A DNA stretch of 14,830 bases from Pseudomonadota bacterium (GCA_023413605.1 JAEZPL010000675.1:1-14830), one strand, 5' to 3'. Positions 1 through 7,456 are shown, counted from the stretch's first letter. Numbers and translations: made by a program. Notes: a model not told the origin generated them from the sequence alone.

Positions 1-1
1 G

Positions 2-32
2 GGCTGGAGTGATCCAGCCGGAGTGATCCGGC
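2..32. repeat. Two tandem GTGA-loop hairpins
   Basis: Bases 2-19 form a 7-bp stem (GGCTGGA/TCCAGCC) closed by a GTGA loop, and bases 17-32 form a 6-bp stem (GCCGGA/TCCGGC) closed by the same GTGA loop. The ten-base unit GGAGTGATCC therefore occurs twice, 14 bases apart (6-15 and 20-29). GTGA is a GNRA-type tetraloop, which suits a folded RNA end. The gene upstream lies outside the window, so this could be the 3' end of its transcript or the edge of a longer tandem repeat. Function is unknown. Confidence 0.45.
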
Positions 33-50
33 AAATCAGCGACAAGCTTG

Positions 51-77
51 AGCGCGGCCATGGGCCGCGCTTCCTTT
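51..77 (+). terminator. Probable terminator-like hairpin upstream of ftsH paralogue
   Basis: A perfect 9-bp stem (AGCGCGGCC at 51-59, GGCCGCGCT at 63-71) encloses a 3-base loop and is followed by TCCTTTA, a weak pyrimidine tract on the plus strand. This fits an intrinsic terminator for a gene that ends left of the window, though the T-run is poor. The remaining bases to 219 hold no convincing gene; the short reading frames there have no ribosome-binding site. Confidence 0.4.
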
Positions 78-187
78 ATCCGATCGTGGCCAATGGCCTC
101 GCATTTCTGCCTATGTCAAAGAAAAGGCCGGACCGGAAAGCGGTTGATGCGGCGCGTCCATGCCTTCATCAATGGTCGCCAATTGCC

Positions 188-212
188 GGAACCGGTTTCC
201 GCCGCTTGCGTA
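188..212 (+). promoter_or_regulatory. Candidate EcfG-type (general stress) promoter, weak
   Basis: GGAAC at 188-192 is followed, after 16 bases, by CGTA at 209-212. Alphaproteobacterial EcfG sigma factors recognise roughly GGAAC-N16/17-CGTT, so this is a one-mismatch match. If used, transcription would start at or just before the ATG at 220, giving a nearly leaderless mRNA. That is a reason for caution. It is motif matching only. Confidence 0.2.
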
Positions 213-219
213 GGACGTC

Positions 220-1998
220 ATGCCGCCGATCCCCAAAAAAGTCATCGTTGCCCTCGCCGCCATTGCTGCGCTTCTGCTTGCCTGGTTCGCCTTCGCCGCG
301 TGGTCCGACTACGCGCGCGAGAGCGCCGAGGATCCGGCGACCTACAGCGATTTCGTGGCGGCGGCCGAACGCGGCGAGATCGCCTCGGTCACCTTCCGCG
401 AGGATGACGCCCATGTCGTGACCACGGACGGCAAGCGGCTGCGCGTCGTCATGCCGGTCACCGACGACCTGTTGAAGGAGCTTCGCGACCGCAAGGTCGC
501 CATGACCTTCGACGATGAATCGGGGGGGCTGGTGTCACGCACCATGGAGGTGCTGGACAAGCTGGCGCCGGTCCTGATCGTCGCACTTCTGGTCGGCGCG
601 CTGCTGCTCAGCGGTGGTCAGTTCCTGGGCATGGGCCGCGCCACCCGCGTCCGTCCGCGCGACACCCGCACCGTCTTCGCCGACGTGGCCGGGGTGGACG
701 AGGCCAAGGAGGAACTGCGCGAAACGGTGGAGTTCCTGCGCGATCCGCGCCGCTTCGCCATGGCCGGCGCCCGCGTGCCGAAGGGCATCCTGCTGGTCGG
801 CCCGCCGGGCACCGGCAAGACCATGCTGGCCAAGGCGGCGGCCGGCGAGGCGGGCGTGCCCGTCTTCACCGCCTCCGGCTCCGACATCGTGGAGATGTTC
901 GTCGGGCTGGGTGCGGCGCGCGTGCGCAACGTCTTCAAGACGGCGCGGGCCAGCGCCCCCTGCATCCTGTTCATCGACGAGGTGGACGCCCTGGCCGGCA
1001 AGCGCGGCGAATCCAATTCCCACTCCGAACGGGAGCGGACGCTGAACCAGCTTCTGGTGGAGATGGACGGCATCGTCGAAGGCGGCGACGTGGTCGTCAT
1101 CGCCGCGACCAACCGCGCGGATTCGCTGGACCCTGCCGTGACGCGCCCCGGCCGCTTCGACCGCCACATCCATGTCGGCCTGCCCGACGTGGCGGGGCGC
1201 GAGGCCATCCTGGGGGTGCACACCCGCCGGCTTCAGCTGACCCAGGACGTCTGCGTCCGCACGGTGGCGCGCGGCACGCCGGGCTTCTCGGGCGCGGAGC
1301 TTGCCAACCTGACCAACGAGGCCGCCCTGTCCGCCGCGCGCAACGGGCGCGTGGTGGTCTCCATGGCCGATTTCGAGGCCGCCAAGGACCGCGTGCTGCT
1401 GGGCAACGAGCGGCGCAGCCTCGCCCTGTCCCATCACGAACGCCGCCTGACCGCCTATCACGAGGCCGGCCACGCCCTCGTCTCCCTGCGCTGCCCGGAG
1501 GCCGACCCGATCCACAAGGCCACCATCATCCCGCGCGGCCGCGCACTGGGCATGGTCGTGCGCCTGCCCGAAGGCGACCGGGTGTCGGTGTCGCGGGCCA
1601 AGCTGCTGGCCGACATCGCCGTCGCCATGGCCGGCCGCGCGGCGGAGGAGTTGGTGTTCGGCGACGACGCCGTGACCACCGGGGCGGAGGCTGACTTCCG
1701 CGCTGCCACCGATCTTGCCCGCCGCATGGTCACCGCCTGGGGCATGAGCGAGGCCATCGGCTTCGTCGCCCACGCCGGCAACGACCCGGCCGTGGTCCGG
1801 TCGGAGCGCACCGCGTGGCGCATCGACGAGGAAATCCGCCGAATCACCGACGAGGGGATGGAGCGCGCCCGCCGCATTCTGGTCACCAACCGCACGGCGC
1901 TGGAGCACATCGCCGTCGCCCTGCTGGAGCGGGAGACGCTGAGCGGCTCCGAAATCGGCACGCTGGCCGAGGTCGAACGCGAGACCGAAGCCGCCTGA
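220..1998 (+). CDS. ftsH: FtsH-family ATP-dependent zinc metalloprotease (short paralogue)
   Basis: Membrane-anchored AAA+ protease of 592 aa that unfolds and degrades membrane and cytosolic proteins. Visible order: membrane segment at about 7-28, small periplasmic domain, second membrane segment at 116-133, AAA+ module, peptidase. The Walker A motif GPPGTGKT is at 194-201, Walker B ends in D253-E254, the pore loop reads FVGLGA, and the RPGRFDR arginine-finger region is intact. The zinc site is HEAGH at 414-418 with a third ligand expected at D492, so both activities should work. The start at 220 has AGGA at 212-215, a short spacer. E. coli FtsH is about 644 aa; the shorter length here comes mainly from a brief C-terminal tail. 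The housekeeping ftsH of Alphaproteobacteria usually sits beside tilS, which is not seen here, so this is probably an additional copy. No partner gene is evident; the next gene starts 111 bases on. Confidence 0.93.
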   Translation: MPPIPKKVIVALAAIAALLLAWFAFAAWSDYARESAEDPATYSDFVAAAERGEIASVTFREDDAHVVTTDGKRLRVVMPVTDDLLKELRDRKVAMTFDDESGGLVSRTMEVLDKLAPVLIVALLVGALLLSGGQFLGMGRATRVRPRDTRTVFADVAGVDEAKEELRETVEFLRDPRRFAMAGARVPKGILLVGPPGTGKTMLAKAAAGEAGVPVFTASGSDIVEMFVGLGAARVRNVFKTARASAPCILFIDEVDALAGKRGESNSHSERERTLNQLLVEMDGIVEGGDVVVIAATNRADSLDPAVTRPGRFDRHIHVGLPDVAGREAILGVHTRRLQLTQDVCVRTVARGTPGFSGAELANLTNEAALSAARNGRVVVSMADFEAAKDRVLLGNERRSLALSHHERRLTAYHEAGHALVSLRCPEADPIHKATIIPRGRALGMVVRLPEGDRVSVSRAKLLADIAVAMAGRAAEELVFGDDAVTTGAEADFRAATDLARRMVTAWGMSEAIGFVAHAGNDPAVVRSERTAWRIDEEIRRITDEGMERARRILVTNRTALEHIAVALLERETLSGSEIGTLAEVERETEAA

Positions 1999-2109
1999 CG
2001 TCAAAAAATGCGCTTCGGTTCGTCTGACGCGCATTGCCGCGACGCGGCATACAGGGGTAAATTGCTTCAAATACGTGAGGTGCACGCACAATCAGGTGTG
2101 GAACCGGGA

Positions 2110-2895
2110 ATGGCTGATGGAATCGCTCGGCGGATCGTGTTGGCAACCGGTTTCGCGGCCCTGTTGGCCACGATGGTCTGGGGCAATGGCGCCGTTGCCC
2201 AGGCGCAACCAGTCCCCGTCAGGGTCGGTGCCTACGAGTTCCCCCCCTACGCCGACGAGGCCGGCAACGGCGTCACACGCGGCCTCATCGACGCGCTGAA
2301 CGCCGCACAGCCCGATTTCCGCTTCGAACTGGTCCGCACCTCGCCGCAGCGCCGCTACGAGGATCTGGAGCAGGGACGCTTCGATCTGATCGCCTTCGAA
2401 AGCCTGGCCTGGGGCTGGGCCGGGAGGCCGGTCGACGCGTCGCGGGTGTTCTTCCGCGATGCGGAGGTGTTCGTCGCCAAGGCCGCCCCCGGCATCGACC
2501 AGACCTATTTCGACGACCTGACGGGCAAGACGATCCTCGGCCGGCTCGGCTACCATTACGCCTTCGCCGGATTCGATGCCGACCCGGAGGTGTTGGAAAG
2601 GCGGTACAACACGCGCCTTACGGTGAACCACGAGGGGAACGTGCGCAGCGTCGCCGCGGGCCGCGCCGCGCTGGCCATCGTCACCAAATCCTTCCTGATC
2701 CGGTATCTGAAGGCCAATCCCGACGTCGCGTCGCAGGTGCTTGTCTCCGACCGCGTCGACCAGATGTATGACCACACCATTCTGGTCCGCCGCGGATCGC
2801 CCGTCACGGTCCCGTGGCTGAACGCCACCCTCGACCGGCTGGAGGCGGACGGCACGCTGACAGCACTTTGGATCCGCCAGGGGATCGCCCCGTGA
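2110..2895 (+). CDS. Periplasmic solute-binding protein, SBP_bac_3-like, coupled to SiaA-type phosphatase
   Basis: Predicted 261-aa secreted protein. The start at 2110 is preferred over the in-frame ATG at 2008 because it puts a signal peptide at the N-terminus: RR at 7-8, hydrophobic core about 9-25, and AQA as likely cleavage site at 30-32. The mature part opens with VRVGAYEFPPY, typical of the extracellular solute-binding family 3 fold, and continues with the family-like pattern 'LEQGRFDLI'. No ABC permease or ATPase gene is present nearby. The stop codon overlaps the GTG start of the phosphatase gene (GTGA, 2892-2895). This suggests it is a sensor subunit delivering a ligand signal to that membrane protein's periplasmic loop, rather than a transporter part; this role is inferred. 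The ligand cannot be deduced. The ribosome-binding site is weak. Confidence 0.8.
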   Translation: MADGIARRIVLATGFAALLATMVWGNGAVAQAQPVPVRVGAYEFPPYADEAGNGVTRGLIDALNAAQPDFRFELVRTSPQRRYEDLEQGRFDLIAFESLAWGWAGRPVDASRVFFRDAEVFVAKAAPGIDQTYFDDLTGKTILGRLGYHYAFAGFDADPEVLERRYNTRLTVNHEGNVRSVAAGRAALAIVTKSFLIRYLKANPDVASQVLVSDRVDQMYDHTILVRRGSPVTVPWLNATLDRLEADGTLTALWIRQGIAP

Positions 2896-4478
2896 GCGGG
2901 GTCCGCTCGCTCGCCGTCGGACGGCGCGACCGCTCGCTGCTGGCCCGAATCGGCGCGATCATCGTGGTCACCGCCGCGACCGTCGGTGTCATCGCCGTCG
3001 GTGTCTCAGCCCAGTTGGTGGAACGCCAGCAGAATCAGGCGCTGCTCCGGCGCGCCGAACTGGTGGCGGCACTGCAGACCGATGCGCTGGCCGGCCCGCT
3101 GTGGGAAATCGACGACCGCGTGGTGCGCTCGACGATCGAGGCGCTGAGGGAACGCGACCCGGCCATCCGCTCCGTCTCGGTCTTTGAGCCCGGCAGGACG
3201 GAGCCCTTCGCCGAAACCAGCGACGCCGGGCCGCACACCGGCACCATGACCGGCACCATGACCATCGAGCATCCGATCATGCTGCGCGGCCGGGACGGGC
3301 TGACGCGGCCGGTGGGGACGGTGCGCCTCGTCTACTCCACGGCGGAGGTGGAGGAGGCCACGCTGAGCGCGCTGCTGCCGGTGGTCGGCCTGCTGCTGCT
3401 CTCCCTCGTCACCGCCGTCGCGATCATCAGTTTCATGCTGAACCGCGTGGTTCTGCGCCCCCTGCTGCGGCTGACGCAGGCCGCGAAGGCCGTGGCGCAG
3501 GGCGACTACGGCGCCCGCCTCGCCACGGAGCGGGACGACGAGATCGGCGTTCTGACGCGCACCTTCAACCGCATGGCGGAGACCGTCCAGGACCACACGC
3601 ACATGCTGGAAACCCGTGTGCAGGAGCGGACGGAGGCGCTGGCCGACATCAACCGCCGCATCATGGACAGCATCAACTACGCTCAGCTCATCCAGTCCTC
3701 GATTCTGCCGAAGGCGGAGGTGTTGGAAAAGGGGCTGGCCGAGCATTTCATCCTGTGGCGGCCCCGCGATGTGGTCAGCGGCGATTTCTATTATGTCCGT
3801 AAGGTCGAGGATGGCCTTCTGATCGGTGTGGCCGACTGCACCGGCCACGGCGTGCCCGGCGCCTTCATGACCATGACGGCCAGTGCCGTGATGAACAACG
3901 TCGTCGATGCGATGGGCGCCGCCGACCCCGCGGCCCTGCTGGACGCCATCGACCGGAAGGTCCGATCCGCGCTGCATCAGGACGGCGCCGCCTCCGCCTG
4001 GGAAGGCGGATTCGACAACGGGCTGGACCTTGCGCTGTGCCTTGTCCGGCCGGTGGAGCGCCGGATGGTGTTCGCCGGTGCGCGCCTTCCGATTCTGGTC
4101 GCCGGCCAGGACGGCGTCGAGGAAATCCGCGCCGACCGCCGCAGCCTGGGCTACCGCAACACCGGCTCCGAGCCCGCCTTCACCAACCGCACCATAGAAC
4201 TCACCCCCGGCCAGACCTTCTACATCTGCACCGACGGGCTGACCGACCAGTGCGGCGGCGAACGTGGCCGCAGCTTCGGCAAGCGCCGGCTGCGGGAGGT
4301 GATCGAGGGTTGCCGCGGCCTGCCGCTGGACCAGCAGAAAGCGGTTGTCGAGTCGAGCCTTGCCGGATTTCAGGGCATCCAGCCGCAACGGGATGACATC
4401 ACGATGGTTGGATTCCGCTTGCCGGCTTCCGCCTCCACGACGCAAGTCGTGGAGGCAGAGCTTCGAGCGATCGCTTAA
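2892..4478 (+). CDS. siaA: SiaA-type membrane PP2C/SpoIIE phosphatase with HAMP domain
   Basis: Predicted inner-membrane Ser/Thr phosphatase of 528 aa. Order: membrane segment 17-40, periplasmic sensor region about 41-158, membrane segment 159-183, HAMP about 184-237, a helical linker with the SpoIIE-associated signature SINYAQLIQSSILP (260-273), then the PP2C-type phosphatase domain. The metal-binding aspartates are all visible: D298 (SGDFYY), D315 (VADCTGHG), D448 (CTDGLTD) and D501/D502 (QRDDITM), so it should be active. The GTG start at 2892 overlaps the upstream stop and has AGGGG at about 2879-2883. In P. aeruginosa SiaA dephosphorylates SiaC; SiaB and SiaC homologues lie about 2 kb away on the other strand, which supports this assignment. 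The P. aeruginosa protein is longer. A generic SpoIIE phosphatase is the alternative. Confidence 0.85.
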   Translation: MSGVRSLAVGRRDRSLLARIGAIIVVTAATVGVIAVGVSAQLVERQQNQALLRRAELVAALQTDALAGPLWEIDDRVVRSTIEALRERDPAIRSVSVFEPGRTEPFAETSDAGPHTGTMTGTMTIEHPIMLRGRDGLTRPVGTVRLVYSTAEVEEATLSALLPVVGLLLLSLVTAVAIISFMLNRVVLRPLLRLTQAAKAVAQGDYGARLATERDDEIGVLTRTFNRMAETVQDHTHMLETRVQERTEALADINRRIMDSINYAQLIQSSILPKAEVLEKGLAEHFILWRPRDVVSGDFYYVRKVEDGLLIGVADCTGHGVPGAFMTMTASAVMNNVVDAMGAADPAALLDAIDRKVRSALHQDGAASAWEGGFDNGLDLALCLVRPVERRMVFAGARLPILVAGQDGVEEIRADRRSLGYRNTGSEPAFTNRTIELTPGQTFYICTDGLTDQCGGERGRSFGKRRLREVIEGCRGLPLDQQKAVVESSLAGFQGIQPQRDDITMVGFRLPASASTTQVVEAELRAIA

Positions 4479-4486
4479 TTTCGGTT

Positions 4487-4512
4487 GGAACGACACCCTG
4501 GCGCGAAGCGTC
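4487..4512 (+). promoter_or_regulatory. Candidate EcfG-type promoter before response regulator
   Basis: GGAAC at 4487-4491 is followed after 17 bases by CGTC at 4509-4512, one mismatch from the EcfG consensus GGAAC-N16/17-CGTT. It lies in the 115-base gap between the siaA-like gene and the response regulator, about 80 bases before its start, a sensible distance. The site could give the regulator its own stress-responsive transcript. Motif matching only; the regulator may simply be read from the upstream operon. Confidence 0.28.
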
Positions 4513-4593
4513 TCGACGGGCCATTGAAATTCATATAGTTTCCGCCCCGGCTTACCTGCACGCAGTGGCCGGAACGGGGGAGAGCGTAGAAGC

Positions 4594-5337
4594 ATGCCAG
4601 CGGTCACCATCGTTGTCGTCGAAGACGAAACGTCGCTTCGGCGCGACTTGGTCGAATATCTGCGCAGCTGTGGATTTGATGTCGTCGGCGCGAAGAACGG
4701 GCGCGAGCTGGACGAGATCATAGCGTCCCGGCCTGTAACCCTCGTCGTCCTGGACGTCAATCTGCCGGGCGAGGATGGTTTCAAGATCGCCACCCGCCTG
4801 CGGGAAACCCCCAGCATCGGCATCATCATGGTCACTGCCCGCGGCTCCACCGTCGACCGCGTGGTCGGCCTGGAGATCGGAGCCGACGCCTATCTGGTGA
4901 AACCGGTCGAGATGCGGGAGCTTGAGGCACAGGTCAAGGCGCTCCTGCGCCGGTTGGAAGCGGCGGCAGCCTCGCGCTCCACGCCCCCCGGCCCCTCCGC
5001 GCCCGCATCCGTTTCGGCGGCCAGCCATGACGAGGCCAACTGGGTGCTGGACGCCACCGACTGGTCCCTCACCAGCCCCGCGGGCATCCGGATCAACCTG
5101 ACCAGCATGGAAATGAAGCTCGCCACCCTGCTGGCCGGGCAGGCCCGCCAGCCGGCGACCCGTGACCAGATCTCCCAGGCACTGTACAACCGCCGATGGA
5201 ACCCGGACGACCGTTCCATCGACACGGTGGTCGGCCGCCTGCGCCACAAGGTCGAGGGCGCCATCGGCGGCCCCGCCCCGCTGAAATCCGTCCACGGCGT
5301 GGGCTACGTCTTCTCCGCGCCCGTCAAAGTGATGTAG
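4594..5337 (+). CDS. OmpR/PhoB-family response regulator
   Basis: DNA-binding response regulator of 247 aa. The receiver domain covers about 4-118: acidic pair E10-D11, phospho-acceptor D54 (VVLDVNLPGEDG), T81 and K103 (LVKPVE). After an Ala/Ser/Pro-rich linker (about 120-145), a winged-helix domain covers about 150-245, ending in the recognition-helix pattern SIDTVVGRLRHKV and the wing 'VHGVGYVF'. It follows the siaA-like gene on the same strand with a 115-base gap, and its 3' end faces the histidine kinase gene at 5358 across only 20 bases. A GGGGGAG stretch lies about 12 bases before the ATG. That kinase or the hybrid at 7535 are the obvious candidate partners, but pairing is inferred from location. 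Confidence 0.9.
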   Translation: MPAVTIVVVEDETSLRRDLVEYLRSCGFDVVGAKNGRELDEIIASRPVTLVVLDVNLPGEDGFKIATRLRETPSIGIIMVTARGSTVDRVVGLEIGADAYLVKPVEMRELEAQVKALLRRLEAAAASRSTPPGPSAPASVSAASHDEANWVLDATDWSLTSPAGIRINLTSMEMKLATLLAGQARQPATRDQISQALYNRRWNPDDRSIDTVVGRLRHKVEGAIGGPAPLKSVHGVGYVFSAPVKVM

Positions 5338-5393
5338 CCGACCGTATGACGGCGGCGTCACGCTCCCGTTCCATCCCCCGGCGTAACGGTCGG
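5338..5393. repeat. Inverted repeat at convergent gene ends
   Basis: CCGACCGT at 5338-5345 is matched by ACGGTCGG at 5386-5393, and inside it TGACG/CGTCA (5347-5351, 5356-5360) makes a smaller hairpin with a GCGG loop. The structure spans the 20-base gap between two convergent genes and runs into the kinase gene. It could act as a bidirectional terminator, but there is no T-run on either side. Confidence 0.3.
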
Positions 5394-6392
5394 GAAGGTC
5401 AGCACGAAGCGCGTGCCCTGCCCCGGCTCGCTCTCCACGGCGATAGCCCCCTTCAACGGACCGACCGCGAGGTTGTGCACGATGTGCAGGCCTAGGCCCG
5501 TGCCGCCTTCGCCGCGGCGCGTGGTGAAAAAAGGGTCGAATATCTGCGGCAGATGCTCCGCCGGGATGCCCTGCCCGTCGTCGGCGTAGGTCAGTCGCAC
5601 GGTGCCGGGAGGCGTTTCCTCCACCCTGATCGTCAGGCGCCCCGCCTGCCCCTCCCCAAAGGCGTGGGTCAGGGAGTTCATGACGAGGTTGGTCAGGATC
5701 TGCGACAGCGCGCCCGGATAGCTGTCCACCACGAGGTCGTCCGGGCAATCCACCGCGACGGTGTGCGCGCCCTGGCGCAGCTTCGGCTCCAGGCTGACCA
5801 GCGTTTCCTCGATGTAGCGGTGAAGCCCCACGGCGCGCCGTTCGGCGCTGGCGCGGTCCACGGCCACCTGCTTGAAGCTGACGATCAGCCGCGACGCCCG
5901 CTCGCAGTTGGTGAGGATGAGGGATGTGGTGTCGGTGGCGGTCGCCAGATACCGGGTGAAGTCCGCCCGGCTCATGTCCCCCGCCTGCGCCTTCCCGCGC
6001 AGCCGCGCGGTGGCGTCCTGAAGGTGGGAGGCGCAGGACACGGCGATGCCCACGGGCGTGTTGATCTCGTGCGCGACGCCGGCCACCAGCGCGCCCAGCG
6101 AGGCCAGCTTTTCCGCTCGCACCATGGCCTCCTGCGCCTCGCGCAGACGGGCCAGGGCGGTTTCCGCCTCCTGCCGACGGCGTTCCAATTCCTGATTGGC
6201 GGAACCGAGCTGCGCCTGCAACCGGTCGCTGACGCGCACAAGCCGCCGCTGCTCGCGGGTGCTGCGCCGGAAGGCCTCGACCAGCGCGTCGAACTCCGCG
6301 CGGAATTCGGGCGCGACCTCACCCAGCCTCTCCCCCAGAAGGCGGGCCTGCTCGATGGCCTGCTCCTCGGCGGCGAAGAGATTGAAGGTCAT
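5358..6392 (-). CDS. Soluble histidine kinase coupled to SiaC homologue
   Basis: Cytosolic sensor histidine kinase of 344 aa with no membrane segment. An N-terminal helical, coiled-coil-rich part (about 35-100) carries no recognised sensor domain. The dimerisation/phospho-acceptor H-box is VAHEINTP with H108. The ATPase domain has the N-box around N235-N239 (ILTNLVMNSLTHAF), G1 as DDGQGIP (271-277) and G2 as GGTGLGL (296-302). The N-box and 'FDPFFTT' pattern resemble HPK4-type kinases. The ATG overlaps the stop of the SiaC-like gene (ATGA, 6389-6392), so the two are translated together. In P. aeruginosa this position relative to SiaC belongs to the diguanylate cyclase SiaD. The lack of a sensor domain fits control by a bound protein such as SiaC; that is an inference. 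Confidence 0.9.
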   Translation of the reverse strand: MTFNLFAAEEQAIEQARLLGERLGEVAPEFRAEFDALVEAFRRSTREQRRLVRVSDRLQAQLGSANQELERRRQEAETALARLREAQEAMVRAEKLASLGALVAGVAHEINTPVGIAVSCASHLQDATARLRGKAQAGDMSRADFTRYLATATDTTSLILTNCERASRLIVSFKQVAVDRASAERRAVGLHRYIEETLVSLEPKLRQGAHTVAVDCPDDLVVDSYPGALSQILTNLVMNSLTHAFGEGQAGRLTIRVEETPPGTVRLTYADDGQGIPAEHLPQIFDPFFTTRRGEGGTGLGLHIVHNLAVGPLKGAIAVESEPGQGTRFVLTFPTVTPGDGTGA

Positions 6393-6787
6393 GGCGCGCC
6401 GTCGACCGGTACCTGCTTCAACGTGAAGGAGACGTGATGCAGATCCTCGGAGAAGTCTTCGCCCAACTCCTGCATCGACTCGTCGTTCTCCTCATAGCAC
6501 CAGGTGACCGCGATGGGCCGGCCCTCGCGCGCCGCCGTTTCCAACATCTGGAAGATGTTCATCAGGGCCTTGGCGCTGGAGCTGTTGAAATACAGCAACT
6601 CCATGTCGAAGCGCACGGGGGCGTCAGACGGCTCCGCCAGGAACGCGCGCAGCGCGGCGAAGACCGGGCCGAAAAAGGTCGCGACGTCGTCGGGGTAGGA
6701 TTCGCCGCTCAGTCGCAGGGTGCCGGCCGCGAAGTCGAAATCGACCTCCGGCGTGCGTCCGGTCGCTGGGATCTTCAAGGGTTCCAT
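6389..6787 (-). CDS. siaC: SiaC-type switch protein (DUF1987)
   Basis: Small cytosolic partner-switch protein, 132 aa from the ATG at 6787. Family features: N-terminal LKIPATGRTPEVDFD, the GESYPDD motif (28-34), the YFNSSS motif (66-71) and the acidic 'CYEENDESMQELGEDF' segment near the C-terminus. In P. aeruginosa, SiaB phosphorylates SiaC on a threonine and SiaA reverses it; unmodified SiaC binds and activates SiaD. The equivalent site here is probably a serine in the YFNSSS motif (about S69). An in-frame TTG at 6817 would overlap the siaB-like stop (TTGA) and add ten residues; the ATG is preferred because the protein then begins like its family. It overlaps the kinase gene downstream by four bases. 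Confidence 0.88.
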   Translation of the reverse strand: MEPLKIPATGRTPEVDFDFAAGTLRLSGESYPDDVATFFGPVFAALRAFLAEPSDAPVRFDMELLYFNSSSAKALMNIFQMLETAAREGRPIAVTWCYEENDESMQELGEDFSEDLHHVSFTLKQVPVDGAP

Positions 6788-6813
6788 GATCGTCCGGGGG
6801 TCCACAGCCGAAT

Positions 6814-7365
6814 TCAAATCCGAACCTTGAGGCAGAAGAAACTCTTCTCCTCGTCCATGCGGTGGAAGTCGTAGTCGATGGGCTCGCTGGCGCGCCGGGC
6901 GATCTCGATCAGGCCGATGCTGGCCCCCCGGCTGCCTTCATCCGGGTTTTCGCGCAGCTGTTCGCGGTAATAGGTCTTGATCGCGTCCTTGTCCAAGCCC
7001 TTCAGGTAATCCAGCCTGTCCTTCAGACGCGGCACGTCGGTGTTCAGCACCGTGTTGCCGCAAACGATGAAGACCTTGTCGCCTTCCATGCCGATGATGA
7101 CCATGCCGGCGCTCAGTTCCACCGGCTTTCCGCTGCTTCCCATCACCTTTTCCGCCGAATAGCGGATGATGTTCTGCATCTGCTCGACAAAGACCGAAAA
7201 GACGCGGCGCACGGTAGGCCCGTCGGTCTCCTCCAGAGTCATCTTCTCGCGAAGGGCTTCTCCAAGAGAATAGAGAATGCCTTCCGACAAATACCCGCCG
7301 AATGAGAAAATAATTCCCTTTTCGTCGAGGTCGCGTTTGATGGCGGCGTATTGCTCAGCAAGCAT
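6814..7365 (-). CDS. siaB: SiaB-family protein kinase (DUF6272)
   Basis: Predicted Ser/Thr kinase of 183 aa that phosphorylates the SiaC-type protein. The N-box-like region is FVEQMQNIIRYSAEK (59-73) and a glycine motif RGASIGLIEIARR lies at 146-158, consistent with the GHKL-type ATP fold of this family. There is no signal peptide or membrane segment. The start at 7365 has a strong GGAAGG about five bases upstream; a longer frame to 7398 has no comparable site. The siaC-like gene follows directly, either after 26 bases (ATG) or with overlap (TTG). Identification rests on the combination with SiaC and SiaA homologues as well as on the motifs. The 169-base gap upstream separates it from the hybrid kinase on the same strand. 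Confidence 0.85.
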   Translation of the reverse strand: MLAEQYAAIKRDLDEKGIIFSFGGYLSEGILYSLGEALREKMTLEETDGPTVRRVFSVFVEQMQNIIRYSAEKVMGSSGKPVELSAGMVIIGMEGDKVFIVCGNTVLNTDVPRLKDRLDYLKGLDKDAIKTYYREQLRENPDEGSRGASIGLIEIARRASEPIDYDFHRMDEEKSFFCLKVRI

Positions 7366-7456
7366 GGTGCCTTCCACAAGTCTCCGGCTGGAGTGCACGG
7401 TGTCGAACGGTTGGGTCAGGCCGCCCGGGGTTGTCCACCCGGCCGCCGCTCTGCCC

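Noticed and set aside
2006..2049. Inverted repeats (AATGCGC/GCGCATT and TGCCG/CGGCA) after ftsH
   Set aside because: The first has a 15-base loop and the second a short stem; no T-run follows, so a terminator call is not supported.
535..2091. 518-codon open frame antisense to ftsH
   Set aside because: A GC-rich shadow of the FtsH gene: low-complexity His/Gly/Ala-rich product with no recognisable motif, against a fully motif-supported gene on the other strand.
2062..2092. TTGCTT ... CACAAT as a promoter for the solute-binding protein
   Set aside because: Spacing of 19 bases and weak boxes; not distinguishable from chance.
3006..4850. 614-codon open frame antisense to the phosphatase gene
   Set aside because: Shadow frame crossing two plus-strand genes; composition rich in Arg, Gly, Gln and His without domains.
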